Shown here: piece after piece, positions 42,575 to 54,200 of the stretch
How the letters are laid out: each line of letters begins with the position of its first letter
Position numbering within the stretch: the first letter of the stretch is position 1
Translations under genes and position numbers: made by a program
Assembly: GCF_020085105.1 (NCBI RefSeq)
Contig: NC_058046.1
Coordinates: 1,953,175-2,017,174 of the forward strand
From: Siniperca chuatsi
Lineage: Eukaryota > Chordata > Actinopteri > Centrarchiformes > Sinipercidae
DNA length: 64,000 nucleotides
Reading direction: 5' to 3'
Notes under the pieces: model-generated
The model's database searches: none
Seen by the model: only the letters and a program-made list of their open reading frames with translations
Told to the model about the DNA's origin: nothing

Positions 42575-42676
42575 CTGCTGCAGAATGATCTTCTCTTCGT
42601 CCTTCTCAGTGTCAGCGCGTAGCTTCAGCCGTCCTGTGTGGAGCTGCTGAACAAGACAAAGACCGGCTATTAAATA
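42575..42676 (-). promoter_or_regulatory. Lectin B promoter and 5' non-coding exon
   Basis: The minus strand shows TATTTAAT (42669-42676) and a leader to a donor at 42574/42575, matching the copy A layout. One base of the TATA-like box differs from copies A and C (TATTTAAG). Confidence 0.5.
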
Positions 42677-43423
42677 CAGTTAGTTACAAAGCCAGGACGT
42701 GAGGCCACACACACTGAAAACACACAGACAGAAATGCAAATCTAAAATCAATCTGCCTTCCTAATCTAAAAGAAGCTTTTAATTGTTTTTTTATGACAGG
42801 ACAAATCACTAATTGTTTGTTCTCTGGTATTTATCTAGTGATGGTGATACCTGCCAACGCCCTGATTCAGTCGTTCATATTGCCCATAGCTCAGCTGACA
42901 GCAGCCCAACACAAACAGCGTAAACCTAAGCTTAAATATCTTCTAATAGAAAACATTTGCTCAGTGCTTTGACAGTAAAGCAGACTTCCTTCACTTCTGC
43001 AGAAGCGTGAGACAGAACAGCACACAAGCTGTGACATCCGTGAGGGCTGACTGGACTTCCATGATGGTGATGGTGTTTGCTGATGATAGTGTAGCAAAGA
43101 TGGATCTTATATACAATCAATAATTAATAACGGCTCTAGTTCTTGAGAACTCCAGGGACACCAGTATCACACAGAATTACACACTTGAATGCAAATGTAT
43201 TGTGGCTTCACTGATCAATCACTGCGTGTGATGTGACATAGGTCATAGTGAGAGCGCTTAGCAACTTTTAGTGCACCGTTTTGGTTTTTTCTAACCTTGT
43301 TTCCAAATGTTTCCAGAGAAAAAGCTGCTGAACACGAGCTGCTCAGCAGCAAACAGCAGACAGACGCAGTCAGGGAGCAGCTGGTGAACACAGTGGAGCA
43401 TTTAGCAGCTGAAGAGCCAGATA

Positions 43424-44043
43424 CAGCAGGTAAAATAAGTATTATACACATCACCATTTTTCTCAGTAAATATATTTCTAAAGGTGCTATTGACATGAAA
43501 TTTTCACCAGATGTTGGTAACAACTCATGAAATCCACACATGCAGAGAAATCTAACCATAGATGTCCATATATTAAGTTATAATACGGTGTAGTCCCTCA
43601 TTCGTCCAGGAGTGTTCTATCGTAGAAAAGGTTTCAGTCGTAGTCATCTGGACACTGTTTTCAGAATCAATTGATTCTGAAAACAGTGTCCAGATGAACT
43701 CTGTCTATGTGTCTATGAACTCTGACCTCAGGTGATTGGCTGGGCCATTCCAGCAGCTTTATTTTCCTTCTCTGAAACCAACAGAGCATTTCCTTGGCTG
43801 TGTGTTTGGGATCGGGCCAACTGGCCAAAATCACACTGTGACACATGACACTGAGTCATTAACATTACAACTTAATTTATGGACATCTATGGTTTGATTT
43901 CTTTGCATGTGTGGATTTCATGAGTTGTTACCAACATCTGGTGAAAATTTCATGTCAATAGCACCTTTAGAAATATATTTACTGAGAAAAATTAGGAGAG
44001 AAAAAGAGAAAAATTACGTGTTCAATACTTATTTTACCTGCTG
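43424..44043. mobile_element. Internally deleted Tc1-like element, unit B
   Basis: Both inverted terminal repeats are present (CAGCAGGTAAAATAAG.. and its complement), flanked by TA at 43422-43423 and 44044-44045. Inside remain only a MITE hairpin and a scrap of transposase sequence (about 43720-43830) homologous to 58618-58715 in unit C. Confidence 0.85.
43610..43705. repeat. Foldback MITE fragment inside Tc1
   Basis: GGACACTGTTTTCAGAATCA is followed at once by TTGATTCTGAAAACAGTGTC, a near-perfect palindrome. The left arm matches the start of the 452-bp foldback element at 61819-62270. Confidence 0.8.
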
Positions 44044-44095
44044 TATTTCCTTCAGGAGCTGCTGGAGACCAAACACAGAGTTAAAAGGAAAGTGA

Positions 44096-44974
44096 ATTGG
44101 ACTTAAATTCACATGCATGTTGCTCTGTGTCTGCAGGATGTTTAAGTTGGCAGTTGTTTTACTGACACGTTGCAGCGTAAGATCAACAGGCGTCAGCAGT
44201 TAAGCGGGCAATGTACCAAACCGTCATGGTGAACAAGAATTACATTTCTGACATTGTGTATATTTGGTTTTGCACCTCACTGATAATCTTTATTCTTATA
44301 GTTTGTTTATTTTGCAGTCTTTCCTTCTGCTGCTGTTGCACAACAGTTTCCCTCAGAATAAATATCGTGCTATCATGTCTGATCCCTTTGTATCCCTTGT
44401 CTTAACCTCTGATCCGTGCTTCATCCAATGCATGAGTCAACTTCTTTATCACCCTCTGAATCACACGGTATTACATGGTACTGATACAAGGCTTGCACCA
44501 ATGGACTGGGGGCAGCGAGAGTGGAGTTGCCAAGAAAAATAAATAATGGGAGGATACCAGCTGGTCCGGCTTTCAGGTTTAGCTTCTCCTCACGCTCAAT
44601 CTGACGTGTTGGAATTAATTCTGCCTGTATTGTTAATTGTGATATTTGAAAAAACATACAAATATGTTTGCACGGGCCCCGGGAGAAGAAGGCTGTGAAA
44701 ATGTGAAATGATTGCAGCAAAATGTATCACCTCATGTCACGACCTGAGGACAGCCAGTGGAACCTGACAAACACAGCTATACGACTTCTTTTTTCATAGT
44801 TTTTTATTTATTTATATATCAGTCAACCTGGTTGGTCGGCCTATGATTTATCTGGTTCATTCAAACCTGAACAATATACATGATTTGATTTGTAAGTAAT
44901 GTAATGATTATGCCAAATACACAACCACCCAGGACACACTCACTTACAACATCAACACACACTTCCACAGTCTT

Positions 44975-45032
<58 letters not shown>

Positions 45033-46325
45033 CAAGTGTTCATAGTTTTAGATGAATTGTGCTTTCTTTCCTTTTCTTTTAATCTTATTATTACTCGATG
45101 CTTTGGCGATATTGTCTTTGTTACACTCGTGCCAATAAAGCGTACTGAAGTGAACTGAACTGACTGCAAGCGCTCTGCCCATTCTACAGGATTCTGACTT
45201 TTGTGTGAAGTTGGGGTTAAAAAGTATCCCAGCATGCATTTCATGACAACTGCAGCACTGGTGGAGGAAACGAGCCTATAATGTTGCATCCCCCCACATG
45301 TGAAGGTGTGACTGATAAATGTGCTGTGCTGCTCTTCAGGCTCTGTGGGCCTCGGCCTCAGTTCCTCCTCCTCTCTCATGCTATTGGCTGGTGAATTTGG
45401 GGACCTGCAGCCAATCACAATCCCTACAGAAAGGCTGAGGAGAGAGTGTTTGTGTACTGCGAGCTGTTTTGTCAGGACCTAGTGAAGAGCTCTTTTGCAT
45501 GTTGTTGTCAGGTTGGAAGTGATTGTGCTGTTCAATTTCAGTTCATCAATTATTAAGTTATTAAGTTAGTTACCTGTTTTTTGTATCTTAACAACTTCCT
45601 TTAACTCCTTGCCAGGAAGCCCCGTAGAGGAGAGCTGCCATTTTAGTTACATTCCCTTTTCTCCTGTTTTTTGTGTTGACAGGGAGTCAGCTTTAGGATT
45701 GTAACTTTGCTTTGTGGGTAGTTTTGAAGTTTTAGATCTAAAACTGAAAAAGCTACTCAACCGGGAGGACCCCCACCCGTTGCTCCAGCAGTCTGAGGAA
45801 GCAAAAGCAAGAGGGCATGTTCCAAAGTTTAGTACAAAGTTCCACCTTTGTGTTAGGATCCCTCCACTGAAGCTCAGCAAGGAAACACTGTTTGCTGAAG
45901 CACAAAGAGGGAGCTTCGTACTAAAGACACCCACGTGTTTTGTCTATCTCAGACCGCTTCGGCTGAACTTGAGAATGTAGTTTTATGGTGAACATGATGA
46001 AAGTAGACGTAGACAGGAAGTTTCTCTGGGCAGCAGAAACTTCCTGTGATGGGCCTGTCCTGAGAAATGCTCAGGACAATAATTACCAGTTTGTCCAGAT
46101 GTTAGAACAGTGATTTGTGTTTCTAATAGATGTGTGACAAGATACTCTCAACTCAAAAGTAAACTTCTTCAGAAGATTGCAACCACATCCCAGGGCCTTC
46201 CTTACTGGTATCAGCTGTAAAGCTCAAACCAATGTCCGACTCACTGTGGGCCTCGTGCACGCAGGTAGCTCTTTAAGATGTGTCTTTTTTTGGAACAGTA
46301 CATATTATTATATAGTACAAAGTCC
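44096..46325. other. Non-coding duplicated block, unit B (homologous to 59839-64000)
   Basis: It matches 59839-60390 and then 61725-64000 of unit C, apart from insertions in C. AATAAA near 44538 could end the coiled-coil gene transcript. An 88-codon frame at 45714-45980 is kept in C (63440-63706) but has no recognisable domain. A CA microsatellite lies at 44979-45029. Confidence 0.5.
44979..45029. repeat. (CA)n microsatellite
   Basis: An uninterrupted CA run, much shorter and broken by a T in the unit C counterpart (about 62737-62760). Confidence 0.97.
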
Positions 46326-48500
46326 AGGAAATTGTGCAACACCATACTCACAGTGCAAAATCTGCTGTTTGAGGTGCTCTTCTCACAGGACAGCAACGCT
46401 ACACACACACGATGACCTTATAGACCATGATGCATTGCTGCAGATGAAACTACCCAACAGTATATAAAGCAGTTAAAATGAGCTCAACCTGAAACATCTG
46501 CAGCAGTAAAATGCAACACACACATGAATGCAGCAGGAATATGAATCCAGAAACATCAGATATAATAAAACACTGACAGGAGCGTTTTACTGCACAGTGA
46601 GCTGATAACACTTCTATACTTTTACTTCAGGGAGGTTTGACTGCAGGACTTTCACTTGTCGGGGAGTGTTTTCACAGTGTTAGTACTTTGACTGCAGTAA
46701 AGGCTCTGAGTCCTTCCGCCACTGTCTCTGTCCCTCTTTGTATTTCCTTCTCCTTCACATCCTGCAGCTGGTGCTACAACTCTGCCCTCTGCTGCTGCAA
46801 ATAAACCAAACTTTCAGGAAGAGCGCCTTCTTTTCCCAGAGAAACTGTATTTTATTCAAAAGAAGCGTGAGAAAAGAAAAAGCTCACCAATGTTAATATC
46901 TTATATTAATGACAAAATATATGACATCATTTTACGTTGCCCCCTGAACTCATTAGGCTACTCACGCCTTTTGTTCCAGGTGACCGGAAGAAGACCCCCC
47001 CCCCCACACACACACACACACACACACACCTTTGACCGAGGCGCGCCTGCAGGAGACTTTCAGACACAGACAGCAGGTATGCAGACAGCTTAATAACTGC
47101 TGTGTATCATGTGCTTGGCTTCGACTTTATAACATATCAAATCTTGTTTTTTTACTAACATTAAGGGTCTCCTCTGTGCACCTAATGGAATTTGTTATCA
47201 GGCTTTTCAAATGAATAGTTGTCTAATATCAAAAAGTGTTCCTTGATAGAGAACTGATATAGTACTTTATGACAGATAAATATTGTATTTGCTTCTTTAC
47301 TACAAACTGCTCTGTCCTTTACTGCCTTATCTTTGATTGGTGTTCAATAGTGTTTTTTTAGGAGAATACTGACTATAAATAATAACATACATTAAATAGT
47401 TTTCTAGAACAAACTGCAGTGCACAGGAGTGTACAGTGTGTTTACAGCCCTGAGTAGTTCCTGCAGGTGTTCCTCTCTGGCTGCAGGAATAATCTCCTCC
47501 AGAGCCTCTATATAGCCTGAGAGGCAAAACCCGGGGCAAAAGAAAAAACTTATATCACCTGCTGCTGCCTACTTACTGTGAAGGAACAGTGATTCTTGAA
47601 AACTACTTAGATGAACATTTTTATCAACATCTCTCTTCTCTCCTCTGGATCATGGCGTCGGATTCTGTTTAGAGAGATTTTAGTGAGCAAATCAAACTAA
47701 AACCTTAAAAGTGAGGGGGACACATCATGTCTGAAATATAGTGTGGTGTAAAAAGCTTAGTGGTGAAAGGTTTTCCACAACGAGGATCACTGATTCAGTT
47801 CCCCTACTGTGACCTGTGTGTGTGTGCATGTTCTGTTGACAGATTTCTGCTGGTTTTCAGATTTAAGGATAATAAATCTTGTTTGATAATGTTATTAATA
47901 GGAAATGTTGGAACTGAAAGTAAACCAAAAACAATTAAGGTTACAGTATGACATCCGAACAGGGCCATGTCTTGTCTTCAGACCAGAGTCTGTGTAACTT
48001 TCCTGTCACTAATTTTATCCTGGTCAGAGTTACAGATTTCAGTCGGCGTTCGGTTCATTGTGACAGTGAAGGTGCTCATGGACACACTTTGTAAATTTGT
48101 TATGTTGTTAATGTGTGTTCTGTCGGCTACATCGGCAACCAAATCTAGGTTTATTACAGAAACTGTGCTTGTGCAGTTGCTAGCTCTTCAACTCCACCTT
48201 TCCTACCACCCACAGTGTGTCCGACTCTGAACTTTACAACAAAGCAGCGCCCCGCACTGATTATACTTACATACTTTTACTCAAGTAACATTTTCAATGC
48301 AGGACTTTTACTTGTAGTGGAGTATTTTCACAGTGTGGTATTAGTACTTTTACTGCAGTAAAGGATCTGAATGCTTCCTCCACCACAGCCATGTGGGTAA
48401 TAGTGAAACAAGCCCCAAAGCTCCAGTAGACACACACATCCATGTTCCAGGTGAATATTGTTTATAAGCTAATGATGTGATCACTTAGCTAGACAGTTAA
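46326..48500. other. Left part of duplication unit C
   Basis: It matches unit B (27776-29290) in two blocks: about 46330-46955 and 47311-47660. Sequence 46957-47310 and about 47660-48850 is absent from B. It contains an inverted dispersed repeat, a C/CA microsatellite (46995-47030) and a second dispersed repeat at 48270-48390. A frame at 47967 starts with a signal-peptide-like stretch but has no supported exon borders. Confidence 0.45.
46995..47030. repeat. Poly-C plus (CA)n microsatellite
   Basis: A run of about eleven C is followed directly by a CA run. Confidence 0.95.
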
Positions 48501-48539
48501 TATGAACATGCCGTTCTGTGTTTTATCATTTCTTCATAG

Positions 48540-49232
48540 TACCCAGTACTCCCTGTACTCCTGGCACCACTGGTACTCCTGATACCACTGGTACTCGTGG
48601 TACCCCCGGTACCCCTGGTACTCCCGGTAGTCTGTATTTTATTATGGGCTCAACTATTGGCTTTGCTGCTTTGGTGTCTATTCCTGCTGTTGTCTTTGTT
48701 GTGTAGAAATGGAGAAAAAAGAAATTCAGTAAGTCACACATTTTTTGACTGATTTTTGAGTTTAATTTCATCTGGTGCTATTAAAGTTTGGTTTTGGTGG
48801 AAATGTACTCTCATATCATCAATGAAACTGTCAGAAGATAATATTATTTTGTGTTATTTTGAAATGAACTGATATTCTGTAATACTTAAAATTTCACCAG
48901 CTGATGTTTTCAGTAGTGTCCTTTTTCAAATCATTTTCAGTCTTGTAATTTTTTAAGTTTCTTCAGTTTCATGCCATTACAAAACACTAACAGAACATTT
49001 CATTACAAACTTCACCGGTTTCTCCTGCTTCTCTATTCACACAGAAAACAAGAGGAGGAGCCACGAGGATGGACCTGAACAGACCGATGAAGAAAAGGCA
49101 GTCACATCTAAGAGTGATAACACAGGATTCCAGGTCGTGATGGAAGGAGAAGGAGAAGGTGTACCGCTTATGGCAGGAAGACAGGAAGAGACTACTGTGG
49201 ACAATGGAGGAGAAGATCGAATCTCAAAGTGA
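48540..49232 (+). pseudogene. Receptor stalk/transmembrane and tail exons, unit C
   Basis: Exon 48540-48728 (acceptor TTCATAG, donor TTCA|GTAAGT, phase 1-1) encodes a Thr/Pro/Gly repeat stalk (TPGTTGTPDTTGTRGTPG..) made from GGTACYCCY-type repeats, then one hydrophobic membrane span (IMGSTIGFAALVSIPAVVFVV). A TAG at 48704-48706 follows at once, before the basic stop-transfer stretch KWRKKKF. Exon 49045-49232 joins in phase and encodes an acidic tail (HEDGPEQTDEEKAV..VPLMAGRQEETTVDNG..). The layout is that of a type I membrane receptor. The stop would remove the tail, so I call it a pseudogene, although a tailless product is possible. No ectodomain exon was recognised. Confidence 0.55.
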
Positions 49233-49296
49233 ACGAAAAGATCCCCAGTTTGTGGCTAAAAGAGAAACACACCAAGAACAAAAACCAGAGAGCACT

Positions 49297-49972
49297 GGGC
49301 GTTCACTGGGGCGAAATCACTGTTATTTATTTCTAGAAATAAGTTGTGTATTCCCATTCACTTTAAAACATTTGGGGTATTTTTTTAAAGTAAACTCACT
49401 AGAGCACAAAATGTGGATTAATCCACTGCTGAAAATCGTCCCCAACAAGTGACTAATGTTTGATTTAAACTACAGTGCTGTTTTAGGAAATTACTGAGCC
49501 TATATAAAAATGAAATAACACCAAACTAATGAGTTGGTGGCCTCTTGTGCTAATGACTGCTTGTATGTTTAATGTTGTGTTGTCCTAGCAGGTGACAGTC
49601 AACCCAATGATTGTGACCAATCAATTCAGCTTCTCCTCACAGATGAAAGATTTTATATTGTTTTATTAAATAACATTTTTTAACATACTTATTATTCAGA
49701 TTTGTGAATATGAGGATGACAATTAAAATTCATGCAATTCAGTCATAATCTGGTTGCACTCTTCTGTAACATCACTCGGTTCTGGCTGGTTGATATCACA
49801 GTTAAGAAATCTTTTTTTGTCTTCACTACACATTTAATGAAATAGGTTAAAAGTTGTCAGAATTTAAAGATAGGATCAAATTCATGGACAAGTCTTCACC
49901 TGAATTTTTGATTTTCAACCCTTTCACCTTAAACCTTCAGAGTAAAATGCCACCCATCTTTAAGGTTCAATG
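49297..49972 (+). pseudogene. lox: Duplicated lox fragment with exon 6 deleted, unit C
   Basis: It matches the same lox interval as the unit B copy, but only the first 14 nt of exon 6 remain (49592-49605, GTGACAGTCAACCC), joined to AATGATTGTGACC of intron 6. The acceptor has changed to CTAGCAG. The deletion is younger than the duplication because unit B keeps the exon. Confidence 0.9.
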
Positions 49973-50061
49973 TAACTCGTTACCACCCACCTCTGCATAT
50001 GAAATGCAGTGGTGGAAGAAGTATTGAGATAATTATTAAAATTATTATTATTATTAGAGAA

Positions 50062-50234
50062 AATTATTATTCTGTGATCCTTAGAAAGTGGTTTGTCAGC
50101 TCTGTGAGATAAGAGATTAAGATCAGAAAATAATAAGTTTTCTCCAGATGTGTTCTGAAAACATTATAACAGACAATGACAAAAAAGAATCAAAAGGAGA
50201 AAAAAACTAATATAAAGGCTGAAAGCTTTATAAC
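50062..50234 (-). repeat. Inverted copy of lox 3' flank, unit C
   Basis: Same inverted segment as at 30717-30890, with the same borders, showing that the rearrangement preceded the split of units B and C. Confidence 0.85.
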
Positions 50235-50570
50235 TGAAGGTGAAGATCAGGGAGGCCAAGGAGAAGTACAGGAGGAAGCTGGAGCGGAAACTCCAGCAGA
50301 ACAACATGAGAGAGGTCTGGAGTGGCGTGAAGAGCATCACTGGCTTGGCAACGGCCCTCTTCACACTACTATTGCCCAATTATCCCCCCCCCACTCTCCA
50401 GTACTTTCAACACCATCCGGCCAGCCCTGCTGGGTGAGAAGCTGGCAGCGATGCATGTGGATGCCCCCCTCGTGTCCTGGATTGTGGACTACCTGACTGG
50501 CAGACCACAGCACGTGCGCCTGCAGCACTGTGTGTCGGACAGCATGGTCAGCAACACGCTGACCATTCTC
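50235..50570 (+). mobile_element. L2/CR1-group LINE, internally deleted copy, unit C
   Basis: It starts as in unit B (REAKEKYRRKLERKLQQNN), then jumps at about 50346 and 50400 to the RT part (LLGEKLAAMHVDAPLVSWI; GRPQHVRLQHC) and ends near 50570, where unit B-like flank resumes. About 1.7 kb is missing relative to B. Confidence 0.85.
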
Positions 50571-51222
50571 AAAAATCAGGGGTGACATTTTTCAAATGTT
50601 CCCTTTTTGTGTGTATTTTTGTTGTCTTGTATCAAATTCAGCATATTTCCCATTTGAGCAGCAGAACATTTACTACCGGTGAAACAGTGCCTGACATATT
50701 TCCTCTTGAATAAGTAGTTTTGTTGAAACAAGACCTGAAAAGTGTGTAACACCATAATTGAAGTTCTGTCATATTTTGCAGGATAAAAATTGTCACCACA
50801 TACAGTACTGCAGAGTTATGGTGAAAATTTGGTAGAAATTCAGGAAGATTATACCCATATAAACAGAAGATTTAACACAGACTCACAGACCATCGGCCTT
50901 TTTCAGTGCTTAAGCTTTTTAATTTGCACAAGACAAGAAAGAACAGTTCACGCTGCAGAGTAAAGCCATGCTAAAATCCTTCTTTTCATAACTCATTCAG
51001 TCTGCTCTTATTAAAGGCACAAAGCCTCAGAGACCATCCAGCCAGTTTATGTCACTTGTCGCTTCGATCCTCCTTCGTAGCGTTATAGCAATAGAAAAGA
51101 AAGAGAGATGTCAAATGAGATTCCGAGGCTTCAGGTTATATATGAGAGTGATGGCAGAAATACACATCGGCCAGTGTTTGTGCTTTTTCCAGACGGATCA
51201 TGCCTCTGTTTCAGCCCAGGAA

Positions 51223-54200
51223 TCACATGAGAATAACGCTGCAGACTGATGGGAGATGAGAATCGCACTGCATTTCATTCAAGCACCCCGACACGTTTTC
51301 TGTAAGTGCCAAAAACACAGGAGTCAGTGAGCTCAACACAAACGAAGACCTTAACCTATCTGATGATGCATCACTATGTACAAAGACTATGGAAATATTC
51401 CAGGGGAAATGACATTGTTCTGCACAACGGCATCGCCACACACAGTTTCAGGCAGAAACCACTGTGGTGTGTAATTCTCATATGACTTAAATTTACAGCT
51501 GCATCAGTAAGTTACTCATCAATGTCAAAACCATATTAGATAATGCAATACTGTGTATGGATAACCATGAACTGATTTGATACTCGGATTGATTTACCTC
51601 CAGAGGGTTGAAAACAGAAGTGCTCACGCTCATCAGATGTCCAGTCATAAAAACTCCAGGACCAAGAAAGATCCTGTGAGGCAAAATATAATATAATACA
51701 TTGCTATATTACTATCTAAGATATTACTTGGATTAAAATGAATGAATTGAATATTGTTTAAAAAGCTGTCAAACCTCGTGTAATAGTATATACCTCTGTA
51801 TCACAGCCTCCAACCCATATGTTTCCAGAATTATCGCCGGCACTCTGAATCAGCTCATGAACGTCATCAAAGGACTCAGCGTCGCCTACAAATACAAGGT
51901 TTCCATCCATGGACCGGCAGTTTTCCTACAGTGGAGACAAACAGACAGAGTGATGTCGCCAAGAAAAGCAACCTTAGTAATAGGACATCGACAGAAGATG
52001 CCAATTAACCAAGTAAATACAGAGTTAACTTAGTGTAGAAACGTTCTGCTTTGAATAAAGAATCATCCGGATTACCTGAGCTTCATCCCAAGTCATGCTT
52101 TCTGCAACGTAGCGGAGACAACGAATACTGAATGTAGTCCAACCATCAGGACAAGATGGAAGCCAGGGTTCATCTGAAGACAAATACAGACAAGAGGTTA
52201 ATATCGAGTCACCAGGGGAGTTACAAGAATATGTAGAGGCAGTTTTTCTCTCTCAGGAAAACATTTTGACAAAGTGTGTTGCATTTTTGTAAGTACCTAA
52301 AAGTATATATACACCAACCTATTACTGGAGTTGGAACTGGAGTCCAGATGTCTCCATCTGTATAAACTGGACAATTTGACATAGCAGTTATTATAGATAT
52401 CTGCTCTTTTATTTATTTTATTGTTATTTCATTGTATTTATATTCACATCATTACAAATCTGAGGAAATATACACTCACGATCAACCATAATGTCCTGTG
52501 TCACAGGCTCGTCCTCTGTTTCTGGAAGAGCTGGAAGGACAGTTTGACACACCAGTGAGCAGTGGTAGAGGAAGCACACACATCCTTTACTTAAAGGAAT
52601 AGTTTGACATTTTGGGAAACTTAAAAAGGCAGTTCATGCTTGAAAACCCTCCAATGTGGCTGAATTACAACAATTCTGCAAAGACGAGTGGGCAAAAATT
52701 CCTCCACAGCGCTGTAAAAGACTCATTGGAAGTTATCGCAAACCCTTGATTGCAGTTGTTGCTGCTAAGGGTGGCCCAACCAGTTATTAGGTTTAGGGGG
52801 CAATCACTTTTTCACACAGGGCCATGTAGGTTTGGATTTTGTTTTCCCTTAATAATAACAGCCTTCATTTAAAAACTGCATTTTGTGTTTACATGTGTTA
52901 TCTTTGACTAATATTTAAATTTGTTTGATGATCTGAAACATTCAAGTGTGATAAACATGCAAAAAAAATAAGAAATCAGGAAGGGGGCAAACACTTTTGC
53001 ACACCACTGTATGTTCACGTCATTACAAATCTGAGGAAATATACACTCACGATCAACCATAATTTCCTGTGTCACAGGCTCGTCTTCTGTTTCTGGAAGA
53101 GCTGGAAGGACAGTTTGACACACCAGTGAGCAGTGGTAGAGGAAGCACACACATCCTTTACTTAAAGGAATAGTTTGACATTTTGGGAAACTTAAAAAGG
53201 CAGTTCATGCTTGAAAACCCTCCAATGTGGCTGAATTACAACAATTCTGCAAAGACGAGTGGGCAAAAATTCCTCCACAGCGCTGTAAAAGACTCATTGG
53301 AAGTTATCGCAAACCCTTGATTGCAGTTGTTGCTGCTAAGGGTGGCCCAACCAGTTATTAGGTTTAGGGGGCAATCACTTTTTCACACAGGGCCATGTAG
53401 GTTTGGATTTTGTTTTCCCTTAATAATAACAGCCTTCATTTAAAAACTGCATTTTGTGTTTACATGTGTTATCTTTGACTAATATTTAAATTTGTTTGAT
53501 GATCTGAAACATTCAAGTGTGATAAACATGCAAAAAAAATAAGAAATCAGGAAGGGGGCAAACACTTTTGCACACCACTGTATGTTCACGTCATTACAAA
53601 TCTGAGGAAATATACACTCACGATCAACCATAATTTCCTGTGTCACAGGCTCGTCTTCTGTTTCTGGAAGAGCTGGAAGGACAGTTTGACACACCAGTGA
53701 GCAGTGGTGGAGGAAGCACGCACATCCTTTACTTAAAGGAATAGTTTGACATTTTGGGAAACACTCTTATTCACTTTCTGGCAGAGACTTAGATGAAAAG
53801 GTGGAAACCACTCTCATGTCTCTTAAATATGAAGCTCATGTTAGCTTAGATTAACTGGAAACAGCTAGCCCCAGCTATCCGGCACATAACCCTGTAAAAC
53901 ATTATTTGTATACTTTTTTTAGGGATTAAACAAACAAGACCTAACGCGTAAATGAATGTGCTTTTGAGGTACTGGTATTTTGTAAACATTGGATAAAGCC
54001 AGGCTAGCTGTCTCAATGCTAAGCTAATCGGGTAATCGCTGTAGCTTCATATTTAGCGTACAAACATGAGAGTGACATCAAGCTTCTCGTCGAACTCTCA
54101 GCAAGAAAGTGAATAAGAGTATTTCTAAAAATGTCTAACTGTTCCTTTTAGTAAAAGTAATGATAATACAATATGAAAATAATCTGTTACAAGTGTAAGT

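Larger units (their letters stand above)
43317..44095 (+). pseudogene. Coiled-coil gene exon split by Tc1, unit B
   Basis: The left half (43317-43423) encodes EKAAEHELLSSKQQTD.. to ..AAEEPD. The right half (44044-44095) continues the same frame as ISFRSCWRPNTELKGK and stop if the intervening Tc1 and one TA are removed. Alternatively the Tc1 end supplies a donor (CAG|GTAAAA at 43429) and an acceptor (TTCAG at 44055), which would splice to a short different C-terminus ending TQS. Both readings stay open. Upstream exons are not visible, so I treat it as a gene fragment. Confidence 0.45.

Noticed and set aside
44211-44405. 64-codon membrane-like frame (also at 59954)
   Set aside because: It lies in the probable 3' region after the coiled-coil gene. 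Conservation between units is explained by recent duplication, and no splice or start context supports it.
48518-48706. Collagen-like GTPGTPGTPG stretch
   Set aside because: It is a 9-bp-type minisatellite coding a short stalk before a membrane span, without Gly-X-Y periodicity of useful length.
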